From positions 1-62,745 of the forward strand of contig CANJ01000020.1 in the NCBI GenBank assembly GCA_000309075.1: a stretch of DNA of 62,745 nucleotides, in the 5' to 3' direction. Under the pieces are notes generated by a model that searched no databases, was not told the origin of the DNA, and saw only the letters and a list, made by a program, of their open reading frames with translations. Below are positions 29,489 through 40,456 of this stretch, in pieces (the first letter of the stretch is position 1; every line of letters begins with the position of its first letter). Both the position numbers and the translations under genes were made by a program. This DNA comes from Occidentia massiliensis (GTDB lineage: Bacteria; Pseudomonadota; Alphaproteobacteria; Rickettsiales; Rickettsiaceae).

Positions 29489-29701
29489 AAAGGTCTATGC
29501 TATTTAAGCTATAAGTAAAAGTTTTATTATTAGGTAAGTAATAACCTTGAATGTTTTTAGAAAGTAAAGCCTAATATTATGAAATGATTACAAAAATTGA
29601 GAAAAATTTATAAGAAATAGAAGAAAAAGACAGTTATATGTCTTAAAATAATTCTTATAAAGAAAAAGGCACCTTAATTATGTAGAGTAAAAATATATTT
29701 A

Positions 29702-29778
29702 GGGCTTATAACTCAGTTGGTTAGAGTCCCCCGCTCATAACGGGGTTGTCGCAGGTTCAAGTCCTGCTAAGCCCACCA
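29702..29778 (+). tRNA. tRNA with CAU anticodon, probably tRNA-Ile2
   Basis: A 77-nt cloverleaf with encoded CCA: acceptor GGGCTTA paired with TAAGCCC, D arm ACTCAGTTGGTTAGAGT, anticodon arm CCCCG-CTCATAA-CGGGG, T arm GCAGG-TTCAAGT-CCTGC. The anticodon is CAT. Lack of the C1-A72 mismatch rules against initiator tRNA. The arm and the GTCGC variable region resemble lysidine-modified tRNA-Ile(CAU) of proteobacteria more than elongator tRNA-Met, but this cannot be settled by eye. Confidence 0.8.
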
Positions 29779-29847
29779 CTTATAATTTTATTCACTGGAA
29801 GAAAAAACTTTGATAATATAAATCAAGTATAGTTGCGATAAAATATT

Positions 29848-31086
29848 ATGCTTATACTTCCGCGGACTTTATTTTTTTATTTATCCAGAGTTTATTGGAG
29901 ATATTTTATTAGTGTTTTTTTAATTTTAGCTTTTGCCCTATTTATATCAACTACATTTGATGCTTTTTATCGTTTTAAACAAAGCTGTATTCCTACAATT
30001 ACATTCATTGAACTATCTTTACTTAAGTTACCTTACCTTTCTAGTGAAGTACTGGTTTTCATTAACTTAATTACTGCCACGCTTTTTTTTAGATATATGA
30101 TATACAGTAAAGAGTTAATTATAATTCTTTGTTCAGGTATATCAATTTGGCGAATAATCACTACATTGTGTTTGGTTTGTTTTTTTTCAACCATAATATT
30201 TGTACTAGCTACTAATCTGTTTTCAGCTACTTTACTTACTAGACATTATGAACTAGAAAAAAGTATTCGTAGCGAAGAGTCAAACTCTAAAGTTATTGAT
30301 TTGCTAAATACTAATGGAATAATTATCTCAGAAACCTACAATCTAGAAAAACGTATTATAATAACGAAAAATATATCCGTATCTTCTAGAACTTTAAACC
30401 CCCTTACCATCCTAATTATAACCCCAGATAATAGTTTCCTAACAAGAATTGATGCAGATTATGCTATATTAGAGAATGATAAATTTATAATTTATAAACC
30501 TATAATTTGGAAAAATGATAATAATACAATTCATAATATTACTGAACATTTTTCTAATACAGAATTGGAGATAAAAGAAGAGCTAAATGACAATTCAGAC
30601 AGTAAATTAACACACCAATCTTCAAACTTAAATGAGTTAGATACAGTAGAATTAAGGAAAGAATATAATAAACAGGTAATACTTCCTACTAGATTGTCTA
30701 TTAATGATTTAACAACAAGCGCAATACCACCTGAACATTTATCAATATTTCAACTTCCTAGCTTCATCAATAGGATTAAGGAATTTGGTCTTCCTTCTGA
30801 GAATTATGAAATATTTTTTTACAAACAAATTTACAAGCCATTATTTCTAGTAGCTAGCTTATTAATAGCTGTGTGCTTTATTAGACTAGATCAAAAAAAT
30901 AATTCTACTTGGAAAAACATCACTTATAGTTTAATTTATGGTTTTATGATATATGTTATTGCAGAAATAGGAACTTTGAACTTAATAAAAATTACTATGG
31001 TAGCAAAGATTGCGACATTACTACCTATAGTTTTGATAATTTTTTTCAGTTTATTTATCATTTTGCATTTACATAAAAGCAAGTAA
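29848..31086 (+). CDS. LPS export ABC transporter permease, LptF/LptG family
   Basis: A 412-residue inner-membrane protein with the YjgP/YjgQ layout: three hydrophobic helices near the N-terminus (SVFLILAFALFIS, YLSSEVLVFINLITATLFF and TTLCLVCFFSTIIFVLATNL), a long periplasmic beta-rich domain (about 130-310), and three C-terminal helices. It would work with LptB (41798-42559) and LptC/LptA in LPS transport from the inner membrane. LptF and LptG look alike, so I leave the symbol open. The start follows the CAU tRNA by 69 bases. The second permease is not in this window. Confidence 0.85.
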   Translation: MLILPRTLFFYLSRVYWRYFISVFLILAFALFISTTFDAFYRFKQSCIPTITFIELSLLKLPYLSSEVLVFINLITATLFFRYMIYSKELIIILCSGISIWRIITTLCLVCFFSTIIFVLATNLFSATLLTRHYELEKSIRSEESNSKVIDLLNTNGIIISETYNLEKRIIITKNISVSSRTLNPLTILIITPDNSFLTRIDADYAILENDKFIIYKPIIWKNDNNTIHNITEHFSNTELEIKEELNDNSDSKLTHQSSNLNELDTVELRKEYNKQVILPTRLSINDLTTSAIPPEHLSIFQLPSFINRIKEFGLPSENYEIFFYKQIYKPLFLVASLLIAVCFIRLDQKNNSTWKNITYSLIYGFMIYVIAEIGTLNLIKITMVAKIATLLPIVLIIFFSLFIILHLHKSK

Positions 31087-31126
31087 TTATATTATGACTA
31101 TAAGATCAAATTCAACAATATTATAA

Positions 31127-32185
<1,059 letters not shown>

Positions 32186-32191
32186 CTTTAA

Positions 32192-33055
32192 ATGGCTTTT
32201 TTAGAGAATCGTTGCAAATATCAAAAATATCAAAGTAAAAATATAATCTTAGCTTTAGTACAATTACTAATCAGATCACAGCAAAGTATCTACACAGCTT
32301 TGATGATTTTTTTCTCTATATATATAATATATTTTTCCAATCAACAACTAATACAATTAGTTGCTTTAGAAAATAGTGGAAAAGTATTTAAGAGCTTTTC
32401 ATTAACTATAGATTATATAGTTAATTCATCTAACAAGCTACTAGAATATTTTAAGTCTCTAGAAAACTTAAGACAAGAAAATATTGAATTAAAGTTAAAG
32501 CTACAACATTTGCAAAATGTAGAACAAAAGCTTGTTCATATCATAAGTGAAAATAAAAGATTAAAAAAGTTTATTAATTTTACTGATGAAACATTCAATG
32601 ATAACTCAATTACTACCAGGTTATTATCTGTAAGTTCTGCAAACTATAATAAAATAGGAATTATATCTGCTGGTATAAATCAAGGAGTAAAACAAAATAA
32701 CATTGTATATGACAATCATGGATTGATTGGTAGAATAATTGAAGTAAGTGATAACTACTCAAAAGTTTTGCTTTTAACCGATATTAATTTTAAAGTACCT
32801 GTTATATCCTTTTTATCTCAAGAACGTGCTGTAATTGCAGGAGGTGGTGAGCATTCTATAAAAGCATTATATCTAGAAGAAAACAGTAAAGTGCAGATAG
32901 GAGAGCTATTTATTACTTCTGGAGATGGAAAATATTACCCTTATGGCATAGCTGTAGCACAAGTAAGTAACATAAGCCCCCTTAATAGTGTTTATCTAAC
33001 CCCCTGTATTAATTTAAATAAAACAGAATTTGTTAAAGTTAAATTATCTAATTAA
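32192..33055 (+). CDS. mreC: rod shape-determining protein MreC
   Basis: Bitopic inner-membrane protein that links MreB to the periplasmic wall machinery. One transmembrane helix near residues 32-52 (SIYTALMIFFSIYIIYF), a coiled coil (LENLRQENIELKLKLQHLQN) and the periplasmic beta-barrel domain with GIISAGINQGVKQNNIVYD, GLIGRIIEVSDNYSKVLLLT and ITSGDGKYYPYGIAVAQV, all typical of MreC. Length 287. The gene is coupled to mreB and converges on pheT with a 14-base gap. mreD, which often follows, is absent here. Confidence 0.95.
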   Translation: MAFLENRCKYQKYQSKNIILALVQLLIRSQQSIYTALMIFFSIYIIYFSNQQLIQLVALENSGKVFKSFSLTIDYIVNSSNKLLEYFKSLENLRQENIELKLKLQHLQNVEQKLVHIISENKRLKKFINFTDETFNDNSITTRLLSVSSANYNKIGIISAGINQGVKQNNIVYDNHGLIGRIIEVSDNYSKVLLLTDINFKVPVISFLSQERAVIAGGGEHSIKALYLEENSKVQIGELFITSGDGKYYPYGIAVAQVSNISPLNSVYLTPCINLNKTEFVKVKLSN

Positions 33056-33069
33056 TTGCAAATGAGGGG

Positions 33070-35471
33070 TTAGGTACTTCTTAAAATTGCATTAAAATTC
33101 CTTGTTACTTTTGATATTATATTATCACTAATTTCATTAATCATCTCCTCTGTTAAAGTTTGATTATCAGATTGAATGGTTAATCTAAATGCTAATGATT
33201 TTTGATTACTTTCTAACTTGTCACCAAGATAGATATCAAAGATCTCCACTTTTTTTATAAATTTCTTATTGAGATTTTGTATATATAGCACTATTTCTGC
33301 TGCTAGAATATCTTGATTTATTATAAAAGCAAAATCTCTTTCTACATATGGATAGTTAGAAATTCTAGCTAATTCTCGTTTGCTATGTTTAATTTTTTTT
33401 CCGGTAGCAAATCAATATTTACTTCCATAGCAACAACGCAACAATTAATTTTAAAGTAGTCTAAAATTTTAGGGTGAATCTCACCAAAATATCCTATTAT
33501 TGTTTTACCTAACATTACGGTTCCGGAACGACCACTATGGTAATATGATTTCGCTGAATCTGTAACGATTTTACAATTATCAATATTGATTCCTAGCTCA
33601 CTAATTATAACTTCTAAATCTGCTTTTATGTCAAAAATATCCCACTTGCGAATTTTATTATGCGGATGCAAAAACTCAACATCACCGCACTTAACAGCTG
33701 TTAAAACATATTGCTCATCTTCAGGAGTTAATCCATAAAAAACTGGCCCTATTTCAAAAAAAGCTAAGTTTTTGATCGACCTAGCCTGATTTTTAGCTAT
33801 AGAGTCAAGCAAATTAGGTATAATAGAACATCTCATATAATTAAGTTCTTTATTTATAGGATTTAAAATTTTTAAATTCTCATTATAACTGCCAAAATAT
33901 CTCACTATTTCGCTATTGATGAAAGACCAAGTTACCACTTCATTGTATCCACAAGAAGCTGTTATTCTTTTACCTAATAAAATTCTTCTTTGCTGCTTAG
34001 ATAGCATATTAAATTGATATTGGCAACTAATAGGTATTTCTGGAAGATTATTATAACCATATACCCTAAGTATTTCCTCTACTATATCTTCTTTAATAGA
34101 TATATCTGGGCGCCATGAAGGTATAGTAATTTTAAAACTATTATGGCCATGATCAACGATTTTAAACTCTAAAGATGTTAGAATATCTTTTATTGTATCT
34201 TTAGTTAGTTTAATACCAGTTTTCTTTTCAAATTCTGCAATTTGAAAATTTAAGCTCTTAGTTGGTACATTAATATCACCACATGTAACGGTTCTAGAGA
34301 ATTTACCTCCACAAATTGAGATGATCATATCTCTTGCAATAGCATGAACTTTAACAGCTATATTATAGTCAATACCCCTTTCAAAACGATAACGAGCATC
34401 TGTTTCTATATTAAGCCTGCGACCAGTAGACATGATTTTCTCAGGGTAAAACCAAGCTGTTTCTAAAACTAGCCTTTTAGTTGTTAAGCTACAGCTAGTA
34501 GCTAATGAACCAATTATGCCAGCAAGTCCTATAACCTCACTACCACAATTTACCACTAAATCTCCAACTTCTAATTGATAATTCTTACCATCTAATGCAA
34601 TAAACTTTTCACATATTTGTAATTCTTTAACCTCTAAATTTGTATTTGACAATTTATCTTTATCATAAACATGTATTGGATAACCAAAACTATAGCAAAT
34701 ATAATTAGTAACATCAACTATAGGAGAAATTGACCTTAGTCCAATATTACGTAAGAAATTCTGGAGCCATAAAGGAGTTTCACAATTATTATCAATATCC
34801 TGAATTTCCGTAGCTATAAATAATGGACAGTGACTTTTATCTATAACATCTAATTTTATATTAGCATAAAATTGTCCATCACTAATATTAAAATTACTAT
34901 TTAATTGTTGTAACTTCCCTAAATTTTTAGCTGCTAGTTCTCGGGCAATACCATATACTCCTAAACAATCTCCACGATTTGGTGTAACATTAATTTGAAT
35001 TATAGGATCATCATAACCAAATGCTTTAGCAAATGAGTCTCCAACAATCAAATTCACTGGCAGTTCTACTATACCACTATTATTATTACCAATAAGTAAC
35101 TCTTGTTCAGAACATAACATGCCTTGGCTTACTATACCTCGAATTTTTGTCTCTTTAATAATAAATTGCCCATCTGGGATTTTACTACCTATTTTTGCTA
35201 ACACTACTTTAATTCCAGCTCTAACATTTGGTGCTCCACAAATGATTTGTAGAGTTTCTTGGCCAGTATATACATCACATATTTGTAGTTTAGTAGCATC
35301 AGGATGAGGTTTAACATTTATAATTTCTGCTATAGTAAAATCTTGTAATTCCACAGAACGATCAATCACCAACTTAACTTCAAGCCCAAGCATGGTTAAA
35401 GATTGAGTAATCTCTATAAGAGTTACATCTGTTATCAAAAATTTCCTTAACCATGATAGTGTGAATTTCAT
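33070..35471 (-). CDS. pheT: phenylalanyl-tRNA synthetase beta subunit, interrupted by a frameshift
   Basis: The beta chain of PheRS, needed with PheS to charge tRNA-Phe. A 700-residue open frame contains the OB-fold tRNA-binding domain ([20 protein letters not shown]), B3/B4 editing and B5 domains. It stops at 33369, in the middle of the last linker. The missing C-terminal FDX-ACB domain lies just beyond in another frame: [20 protein letters not shown] through [12 protein letters not shown] to the end FNAILRST at 33070. The break is at a run of eight T (33393-33400; A8 in the sense strand). One extra A gives [13 protein letters not shown] and an 800-residue protein, the normal length. It overlaps pheS by four bases. 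Confidence 0.93.
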
Positions 35472-36508
35472 TTACTTACTTTATTTATGTGTTGTGGTAT
35501 ATCAAAAACTGAAAAGCTGTAATGATGAAGCCATCTCTGATCATTTTCAAAAAATTTTCTCAAATCACTAATATTATATTTTAACATAGCAAATCTCTCT
35601 ATCCCTAAACCAAAAGCAAAGCCCTGATGCTCTTCAGGATCTATATTAACATTACGTAAAACATTAGGGTGTACCATGCCACAACCTAATACCTCTAACC
35701 ATTGGTTATTTTGTCTAGACTTTATATCAACCTCAGCAGAAGGTTCTGTAAAGGGAAAAAAACTTGGCCTAAACATTATTTCAATATCTTCTTGCTCAAA
35801 AAACATTTTAATAAAACTAGTAATAAGATACTTTAAATGTCCCATATTAATATTCTTGTCAATAACCAAACCTTCAATTTGATGGAACATAGGTGTATGA
35901 GTAGTATCAGAATCAGAACGATAAGTCCTACCTGGAGCAATAAGATAAATCGGCGGTTTTTGTTGTTCCATAGACCGTATTTGAATAGTAGAAGTGTGTG
36001 TTCTTAACAGTATTTGGTTATTTGATACATTTTTTAAATAAAATGTATCATGCATTTGCCTAGCAGGATGATTCATACCAATATTTAAGGCAGTGAAGTT
36101 ATACCAATCATTTTCTATATCTGGACCTTCTGCGATCTTAAAGTTAAACATAGAAAATATATTTAGTAGTTCCTCTGTTACTTGTGATATTGGATGAATG
36201 CTACCTTTAAATTTGCTTCTAGCTGGTAAAGTTACATCTAATTTATCTGTTTGTAGAGATAAAAAAACTTCTTGTTCTCTTATTTCTATAAGTTTTTGTG
36301 TAATTATTTTTTCAGCTTGAATTTTAATTACATTAATTTTTTTTCCAAACTCTTTTTTTTCATTGATATCCAATTTTGCTAGATTTTTTAATTGTAATGT
36401 AATAATTCCATTTTTTCCAAAATAAGATAATTTAATTCTATCTATAGCTTTAATATCATGAGCATTGTTAATTTCATCTTTCAATGTAGATAAAATGTGA
36501 TCAAGCAT
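35468..36508 (-). CDS. pheS: phenylalanyl-tRNA synthetase alpha subunit
   Basis: Catalytic alpha subunit of PheRS, 346 residues. Class II motifs are clear: motif 1 region [13 protein letters not shown], motif 2 [20 protein letters not shown], and motif 3 [18 protein letters not shown]. The N-terminal coiled coil that binds tRNA-Phe is present (SFIKM and the preceding helices; [20 protein letters not shown]). The pheS stop overlaps the pheT start, so the two are co-translated. The region upstream of the gene (36509-36860) should hold the promoter; I see no Phe-rich leader peptide attenuator. Confidence 0.97.
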   Translation of the reverse strand: MLDHILSTLKDEINNAHDIKAIDRIKLSYFGKNGIITLQLKNLAKLDINEKKEFGKKINVIKIQAEKIITQKLIEIREQEVFLSLQTDKLDVTLPARSKFKGSIHPISQVTEELLNIFSMFNFKIAEGPDIENDWYNFTALNIGMNHPARQMHDTFYLKNVSNNQILLRTHTSTIQIRSMEQQKPPIYLIAPGRTYRSDSDTTHTPMFHQIEGLVIDKNINMGHLKYLITSFIKMFFEQEDIEIMFRPSFFPFTEPSAEVDIKSRQNNQWLEVLGCGMVHPNVLRNVNIDPEEHQGFAFGLGIERFAMLKYNISDLRKFFENDQRWLHHYSFSVFDIPQHINKVSK

Positions 36509-36860
36509 AAGTTTTCACTGTCAAATTCCAATAATGTGCGTACAAACGATTTTAGGAGTTAGGAGAAAAACAAAAACAAAACACATATATACTAATTATA
36601 AGTTTCCTTTAGTTTAACATACCTAATGCTTAAAGCAAAAGTACATGCACGGAAATTATTACAACTAATTTATATTGTCAATTTAATATTATTTACATTA
36701 AATAACTATCTCTTTTAAATCTTGTAGGAAAGAACTTATACTTTTTTAAATAATTTAAATTATTTAAAAAAAATAGTTAGTGCATGAGCAAATATAGTAT
36801 ATATATAAAATAAAAATAAATATATATAATGTAAAAAATTAAATAATCATGGTGTTTTAA
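36509..36860. other. divergent intergenic region pheS / cyaY
   Basis: About 350 AT-rich bases between divergent operons, so it must hold both promoters. The only clear structure is the perfect palindrome at 36742-36771. No RNA gene or small frame was recognised. Confidence 0.4.
36742..36771. repeat. perfect 30-bp A/T palindrome
   Basis: The 30 bases are their own reverse complement, centred on AATTTAAATT, and made only of A and T. It could extrude as a cruciform or bind a dimeric regulator in the cyaY upstream region. In sequence this AT-rich, chance is a serious alternative. Confidence 0.6.
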
Positions 36861-37193
36861 ATGCTAGAAGGAGATTTTTTAGTATTAGCTAATAAAACAA
36901 TTAACCACATTGCAGATAGTATAGTATCCCAAGATAACACTGGATTAATTGAGGTAAATTTTGATGGAGATGCTATTTTACACATTATTGTTAGTGATAA
37001 ACAATTCGTCATTAATATACATGTAGCAGCTCGGCAAATATGGCTAGCATCACCAGTAAGTGGTCCTCACCATTTTAACTATATAGCAGGCAAGTGGCTT
37101 GGTAGAAATAAAGAAGATTTACTATCTTTAATTAGCCTGGAGCTTAATAATTTTGTAGATTTTAACATTAATTTAAATAAATTAAGTGAGTAG
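36861..37193 (+). CDS. cyaY: frataxin homologue CyaY
   Basis: Iron-binding regulator of iron-sulphur cluster assembly, 110 residues, normal length. It shows the acidic first helix and the conserved strand block FVINIHVAARQIWLASPVSG followed by PHHF and W in KWLGRN, the frataxin signature. ISC genes are not in the window. The gene overlaps the next, an ABC exporter, by eight bases, so they are co-transcribed; such pairing gives no clear functional link. Confidence 0.93.
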   Translation: MLEGDFLVLANKTINHIADSIVSQDNTGLIEVNFDGDAILHIIVSDKQFVINIHVAARQIWLASPVSGPHHFNYIAGKWLGRNKEDLLSLISLELNNFVDFNINLNKLSE

Positions 37194-38922
37194 TTATAAA
37201 ATATTATACTTACTTTTTATATATCTTAAACCTTACCGCTTTAAGATATATATAGTACTAATGTCCTTAATAGCAGTTTCTTGTTCACTGCTTTTTTTAG
37301 GGAATATCACAAGATTTTTAGTAGATAACGTTATAGTAGCTAATAATTATAACCATATGAATGTTATAATAAAACAAGCTATTGCTGTTATTATTATATT
37401 TGCTATATCAAGTTTCCTAAGATCTTTTTTTATCAATAACGTCAGTGAAAACATAATATTAGATATTAGATATGATGTTTTTAATTACTTATTAACCTTG
37501 CAAGTTCATTCTTTTGAAAAGCTCAAAGTTAGTGATATAAGTACTAGACTTGCATCTGATATAGAATCTACTGGCAAAATTATTGTAGATTTGTTTTCTT
37601 TTATTATTAGAAGTAGCATTATGTTAATTGGTGGTATAATTTTAATGTTTACACAAAGTAATAAACTTTCTTTTTTAGTTATCATCATGCTTATTATAAT
37701 TATACTACCAATGGTAAAAGTAGGACATTATATTCGTACTCTTTCTAGAACAGCTAGATCAAAATTATCAAAAATTTATTCTGAAACAGAAGAATTACTA
37801 AACAATATAAAACTAGTATACAGCTTTAACCAGCAAAAATATAGAATGCAATTATTTAATTCAATGCAGCAAGAATATTTCATTTGTTCTAAGAAAAGGC
37901 TAAAAATGAGAGCAATATTTTTTTCTGTAACTATTGCATTAATTATGTATGCAATTGCTTTTATTATTTGGGTAGGTAGTAATGATGTAATTACTGGTAC
38001 AATATCTTCTGGCCAGTTAGTATCTTTTATTTACTATTCAATAATTGTTGCAGCAAGTTTAGGTGGGATTACAGAAATTATTTCTGAATTTCCTAGATAT
38101 TTTACAGCAGCTGAAAGAGTTTTTAATTTATTTGAAATTACCACTACTGAACTTGGTAGAAATATTGCATATATTAATAACTTAGATAATACTATGGTTC
38201 AATTTAATGATGTTACATTTTCTTACCCGTCAAGGCCTGATATTAAAGTATTATTAAATTTTAATTTATCAATTAATCCTAACCAATTTGTAGCAATAGT
38301 AGGAAAATCTGGTTCTGGTAAAAGTACAATATTGCAGTTATTGATGCGGTTCTTTACTCCTGTACAAGGAAATTTAAAGATTGGTGGCATTGATATTTCT
38401 TTAATAAATCTTTATCAACTTCGCCAATATTTTAGCTATGTCCCTCAGGATAGCTATATATTCTCAGACACAATTAAAAACAATATTCTTTTTTCTAATC
38501 CCAGCGCTTCTAAAGAAGATATTCTGCATGCAATACGAATATCAATGGTTGATGAGTTTTTATCTAAAATGCCAGATAACTTAGATAGTTTTGTAGGGGA
38601 AAAAGGGATAGCTCTATCAGGAGGACAAAAACAAAGAATAGCAATTGCTAGGGGGTTAATTACTAATGCTAAGATAATTTTACTAGATGAATCTACAAAT
38701 GCTCTTGATAGTAAAACCGAAAAAATAGTCCTAACTAATATTCGTAATATGTATCCACTTAAAACTATAGTAGTAGTTACTCATAGAATCAGCGCTATAG
38801 AACAACAGGCAGATAATATTATAGTACTTGATAAAGGGCAAGTAATTAATCAAGGCAAACATTTTGAGTTAATACAAAAATGTCCACTATATAATCAACT
38901 TGCTTTAGAGGAAGATAACTAA
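37186..38922 (+). CDS. MsbA-type ABC exporter (fused permease and ATPase)
   Basis: A 578-residue half transporter. Six transmembrane helices span about 1-300 (type IV ABC exporter fold), then the ATPase: Walker A VGKSGSGKSTILQLL, Q-loop YVPQDSYIFSDTI, signature LSGGQKQRIAIARGL, Walker B IILLDESTNALDS and switch histidine VVVTHR. It would act as a homodimer. It resembles MsbA and other lipid or drug exporters of Rickettsia; substrate cannot be told from sequence. The start is GTG at 37186, overlapping cyaY by eight bases. Confidence 0.92.
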   Translation: MSSYKILYLLFIYLKPYRFKIYIVLMSLIAVSCSLLFLGNITRFLVDNVIVANNYNHMNVIIKQAIAVIIIFAISSFLRSFFINNVSENIILDIRYDVFNYLLTLQVHSFEKLKVSDISTRLASDIESTGKIIVDLFSFIIRSSIMLIGGIILMFTQSNKLSFLVIIMLIIIILPMVKVGHYIRTLSRTARSKLSKIYSETEELLNNIKLVYSFNQQKYRMQLFNSMQQEYFICSKKRLKMRAIFFSVTIALIMYAIAFIIWVGSNDVITGTISSGQLVSFIYYSIIVAASLGGITEIISEFPRYFTAAERVFNLFEITTTELGRNIAYINNLDNTMVQFNDVTFSYPSRPDIKVLLNFNLSINPNQFVAIVGKSGSGKSTILQLLMRFFTPVQGNLKIGGIDISLINLYQLRQYFSYVPQDSYIFSDTIKNNILFSNPSASKEDILHAIRISMVDEFLSKMPDNLDSFVGEKGIALSGGQKQRIAIARGLITNAKIILLDESTNALDSKTEKIVLTNIRNMYPLKTIVVVTHRISAIEQQADNIIVLDKGQVINQGKHFELIQKCPLYNQLALEEDN

Positions 38923-39033
38923 TAATATACTTCTAACATTTAATATAAAATACTTGACCTAAGAGCTTTTAGAGCTAGCCTACATTTATGATTACCTATT
39001 AGTATTAAATAAATAATGATAAAATATCATTAT

Positions 39034-39177
39034 TTATTTAAAATTTTGCCCTGTGGAATTTTTCTTAATGTTCTTTCGTCTTTTAAGATTTCGTCTCAAA
39101 GCTTGAGACAGTTTTTTTATGTCTTTAACTTTACTATTATTATTGCTATTGCTTAATTCTTTATTATCATCCTTCAT
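39034..39177 (-). CDS. small basic protein, 47 residues
   Basis: A short open frame starting MKDDNKELSNSNNNSKVKDI, ending in the basic block KKLSQALRRNLKRRKNIKKN. The core LxxALRxNLKRRK recurs in small proteins of many alphaproteobacteria, which supports a real gene despite its size. No membrane segment is seen. The basic end may bind nucleic acid, but the role is unknown. It lies between the ABC exporter (other strand) and tRNA-Thr. Confidence 0.72.
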   Translation of the reverse strand: MKDDNKELSNSNNNSKVKDIKKLSQALRRNLKRRKNIKKNSTGQNFK

Positions 39178-39255
39178 AAATATTATTACTGAAATAATAT
39201 TTATCTTGACCTAACTTCAATAATGTGTCAATACATAATTAAATATATCATTAAG

Positions 39256-39330
39256 GCCGTTATAGCTCAGTGGTAGAGCACATCATTGGTAATGATGAGG
39301 TCGAAGGTTCAATTCTTTCTAGCGGCACCA
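39256..39330 (+). tRNA. tRNA-Thr (anticodon GGU)
   Basis: A 75-nt cloverleaf: acceptor GCCGTTA paired with TAGCGGC (one G-U), D arm GCTC-AGTGGTA-GAGC, anticodon arm CATCA-TTGGTAA-TGATG with anticodon GGT, T arm GAAGG-TTCAATT-CTTTC and encoded CCA. It reads ACC/ACU codons. Confidence 0.94.
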
Positions 39331-39542
39331 GCATTCTATCAGCTTTTTAAAAATTTAGTTGATTTCACTAAAATTTGTACGCTAACTACATGCTGTTTAT
39401 AATTTTAAAAATTATACTATAATTGTCCTAAAAGTCTTTCCCTCAAATAGATTAAATTTTGTGGATTAAATTTTTCAATGATACATTTTGTTAAAAATTT
39501 TCGTTTTTTAAAAGAGAAACAAATTTAAAATTTAAAGAGATT

Positions 39543-40340
39543 ATGAAAAAAATTATATTATATTTAGGTATTAGTTTATTGTCTAGTGCCTCTGCATTAG
39601 CAGATACTAGGTGCTTTTTGGTTAAAGAAAATGAAAAAATTATTAAGCAAGAAGGTGATTGCAAAACACGCTATGCCCCGTGCTCAACATTTAAAATTGC
39701 TATTAGTTTAATGGGATATGAGGAAGAATTACTAGTTAATACAATCCTTCCTGAGTTACCATTTCAAAAAGGTTACGTAGACTGGCTTGATCTTTGGAAA
39801 CAACCCCATAATCCAACAACATGGATGAAAAATAGTTGTGTTTGGTATTCTCAGGTTTTAACTACAAAGCTTGGCATAAATAAACTCAAAGATTACGTAA
39901 TAAAATTTAACTATGGAAACCAAGACATTTCAGGAGATAAAGGTAAAAACAATGGGTTAATAAACTCATGGCTATCTAGCTCGTTAGAGATTTCTCCTGA
40001 AGAACAAGCTGTATTTTTACAAACTCTTGTTGATAATAAATTACCAGTAAGTCTTAAATCTCATGAACTAACAAAGAATATACTTTTTATTGAAGAATTA
40101 CCAGATAGTTGGAAACTTTATGGAAAAACAGGTAATGGTTCACAGCTTAATAAGGATAAAACGCAGAAGTTAGATTTACAGCAAGGATGGTTTATTGGCT
40201 GGATCCAAAAAAATGAACAAAATATTGTATTTGTAAATCATATTGCAGATGATAGTAGGCAAAACACTTATGCAAGCTTACGTGCTAAGGCAGAGGCAAG
40301 AGAAAAACTGCTACATCTAATTAGAACTAAGCAGAAATAA
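39543..40340 (+). CDS. class D (OXA-type) beta-lactamase
   Basis: A serine beta-lactamase of 265 residues with a signal peptide ending ASALA (cleavage after residue 20). Active-site motifs are all present: STFK at 48-51, SCV at 98-100, YGN at 124-126, KTG at 195-197 (YGKTGNGSQ). The omega-like W in INSWLSSSLEISPEEQ matches the tryptophan that stabilises the carboxylated lysine. This sets it apart from penicillin-binding proteins. Class D enzymes are known in Rickettsia felis and a few other rickettsiae. The gene is monocistronic; a bidirectional terminator follows. The substrate profile cannot be predicted from sequence. Confidence 0.93.
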   Translation: MKKIILYLGISLLSSASALADTRCFLVKENEKIIKQEGDCKTRYAPCSTFKIAISLMGYEEELLVNTILPELPFQKGYVDWLDLWKQPHNPTTWMKNSCVWYSQVLTTKLGINKLKDYVIKFNYGNQDISGDKGKNNGLINSWLSSSLEISPEEQAVFLQTLVDNKLPVSLKSHELTKNILFIEELPDSWKLYGKTGNGSQLNKDKTQKLDLQQGWFIGWIQKNEQNIVFVNHIADDSRQNTYASLRAKAEAREKLLHLIRTKQK

Positions 40341-40374
40341 TAGTATTATTTTAATATAACCCCAAACTCCAATA

Positions 40375-40414
40375 AAACATGAGAGGTTGATCGTTAAAAT
40401 CACCTCTTATGTTT
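40375..40414. terminator. bidirectional intrinsic terminator
   Basis: AAACATGAGAGGTTGAT pairs with ATCACCTCTTATGTTT across a 7-base loop, with one G-U pair and one bulge, and TTTATAT follows. It sits between the convergent beta-lactamase and proline-rich genes and could serve both. Confidence 0.75.
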
Positions 40415-40456
40415 ATATCAATAACACAGTAATAAATTATTTACAAAATGCTTTGA

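Noticed and set aside
29702-29778. Initiator tRNA-fMet
   Set aside because: The first acceptor pair is G-C rather than the unpaired C-A type of bacterial initiators, and the three G-C pairs before the anticodon loop are not in the initiator pattern.
36509-36860. Phenylalanine leader-peptide attenuator before pheS
   Set aside because: No short frame with clustered Phe codons followed by alternative hairpins could be found.
37186-38922. A type I secretion ATPase for the neighbouring effectors
   Set aside because: The protein has no peptidase or RTX-type features and no adjacent membrane-fusion protein; its context is cyaY.
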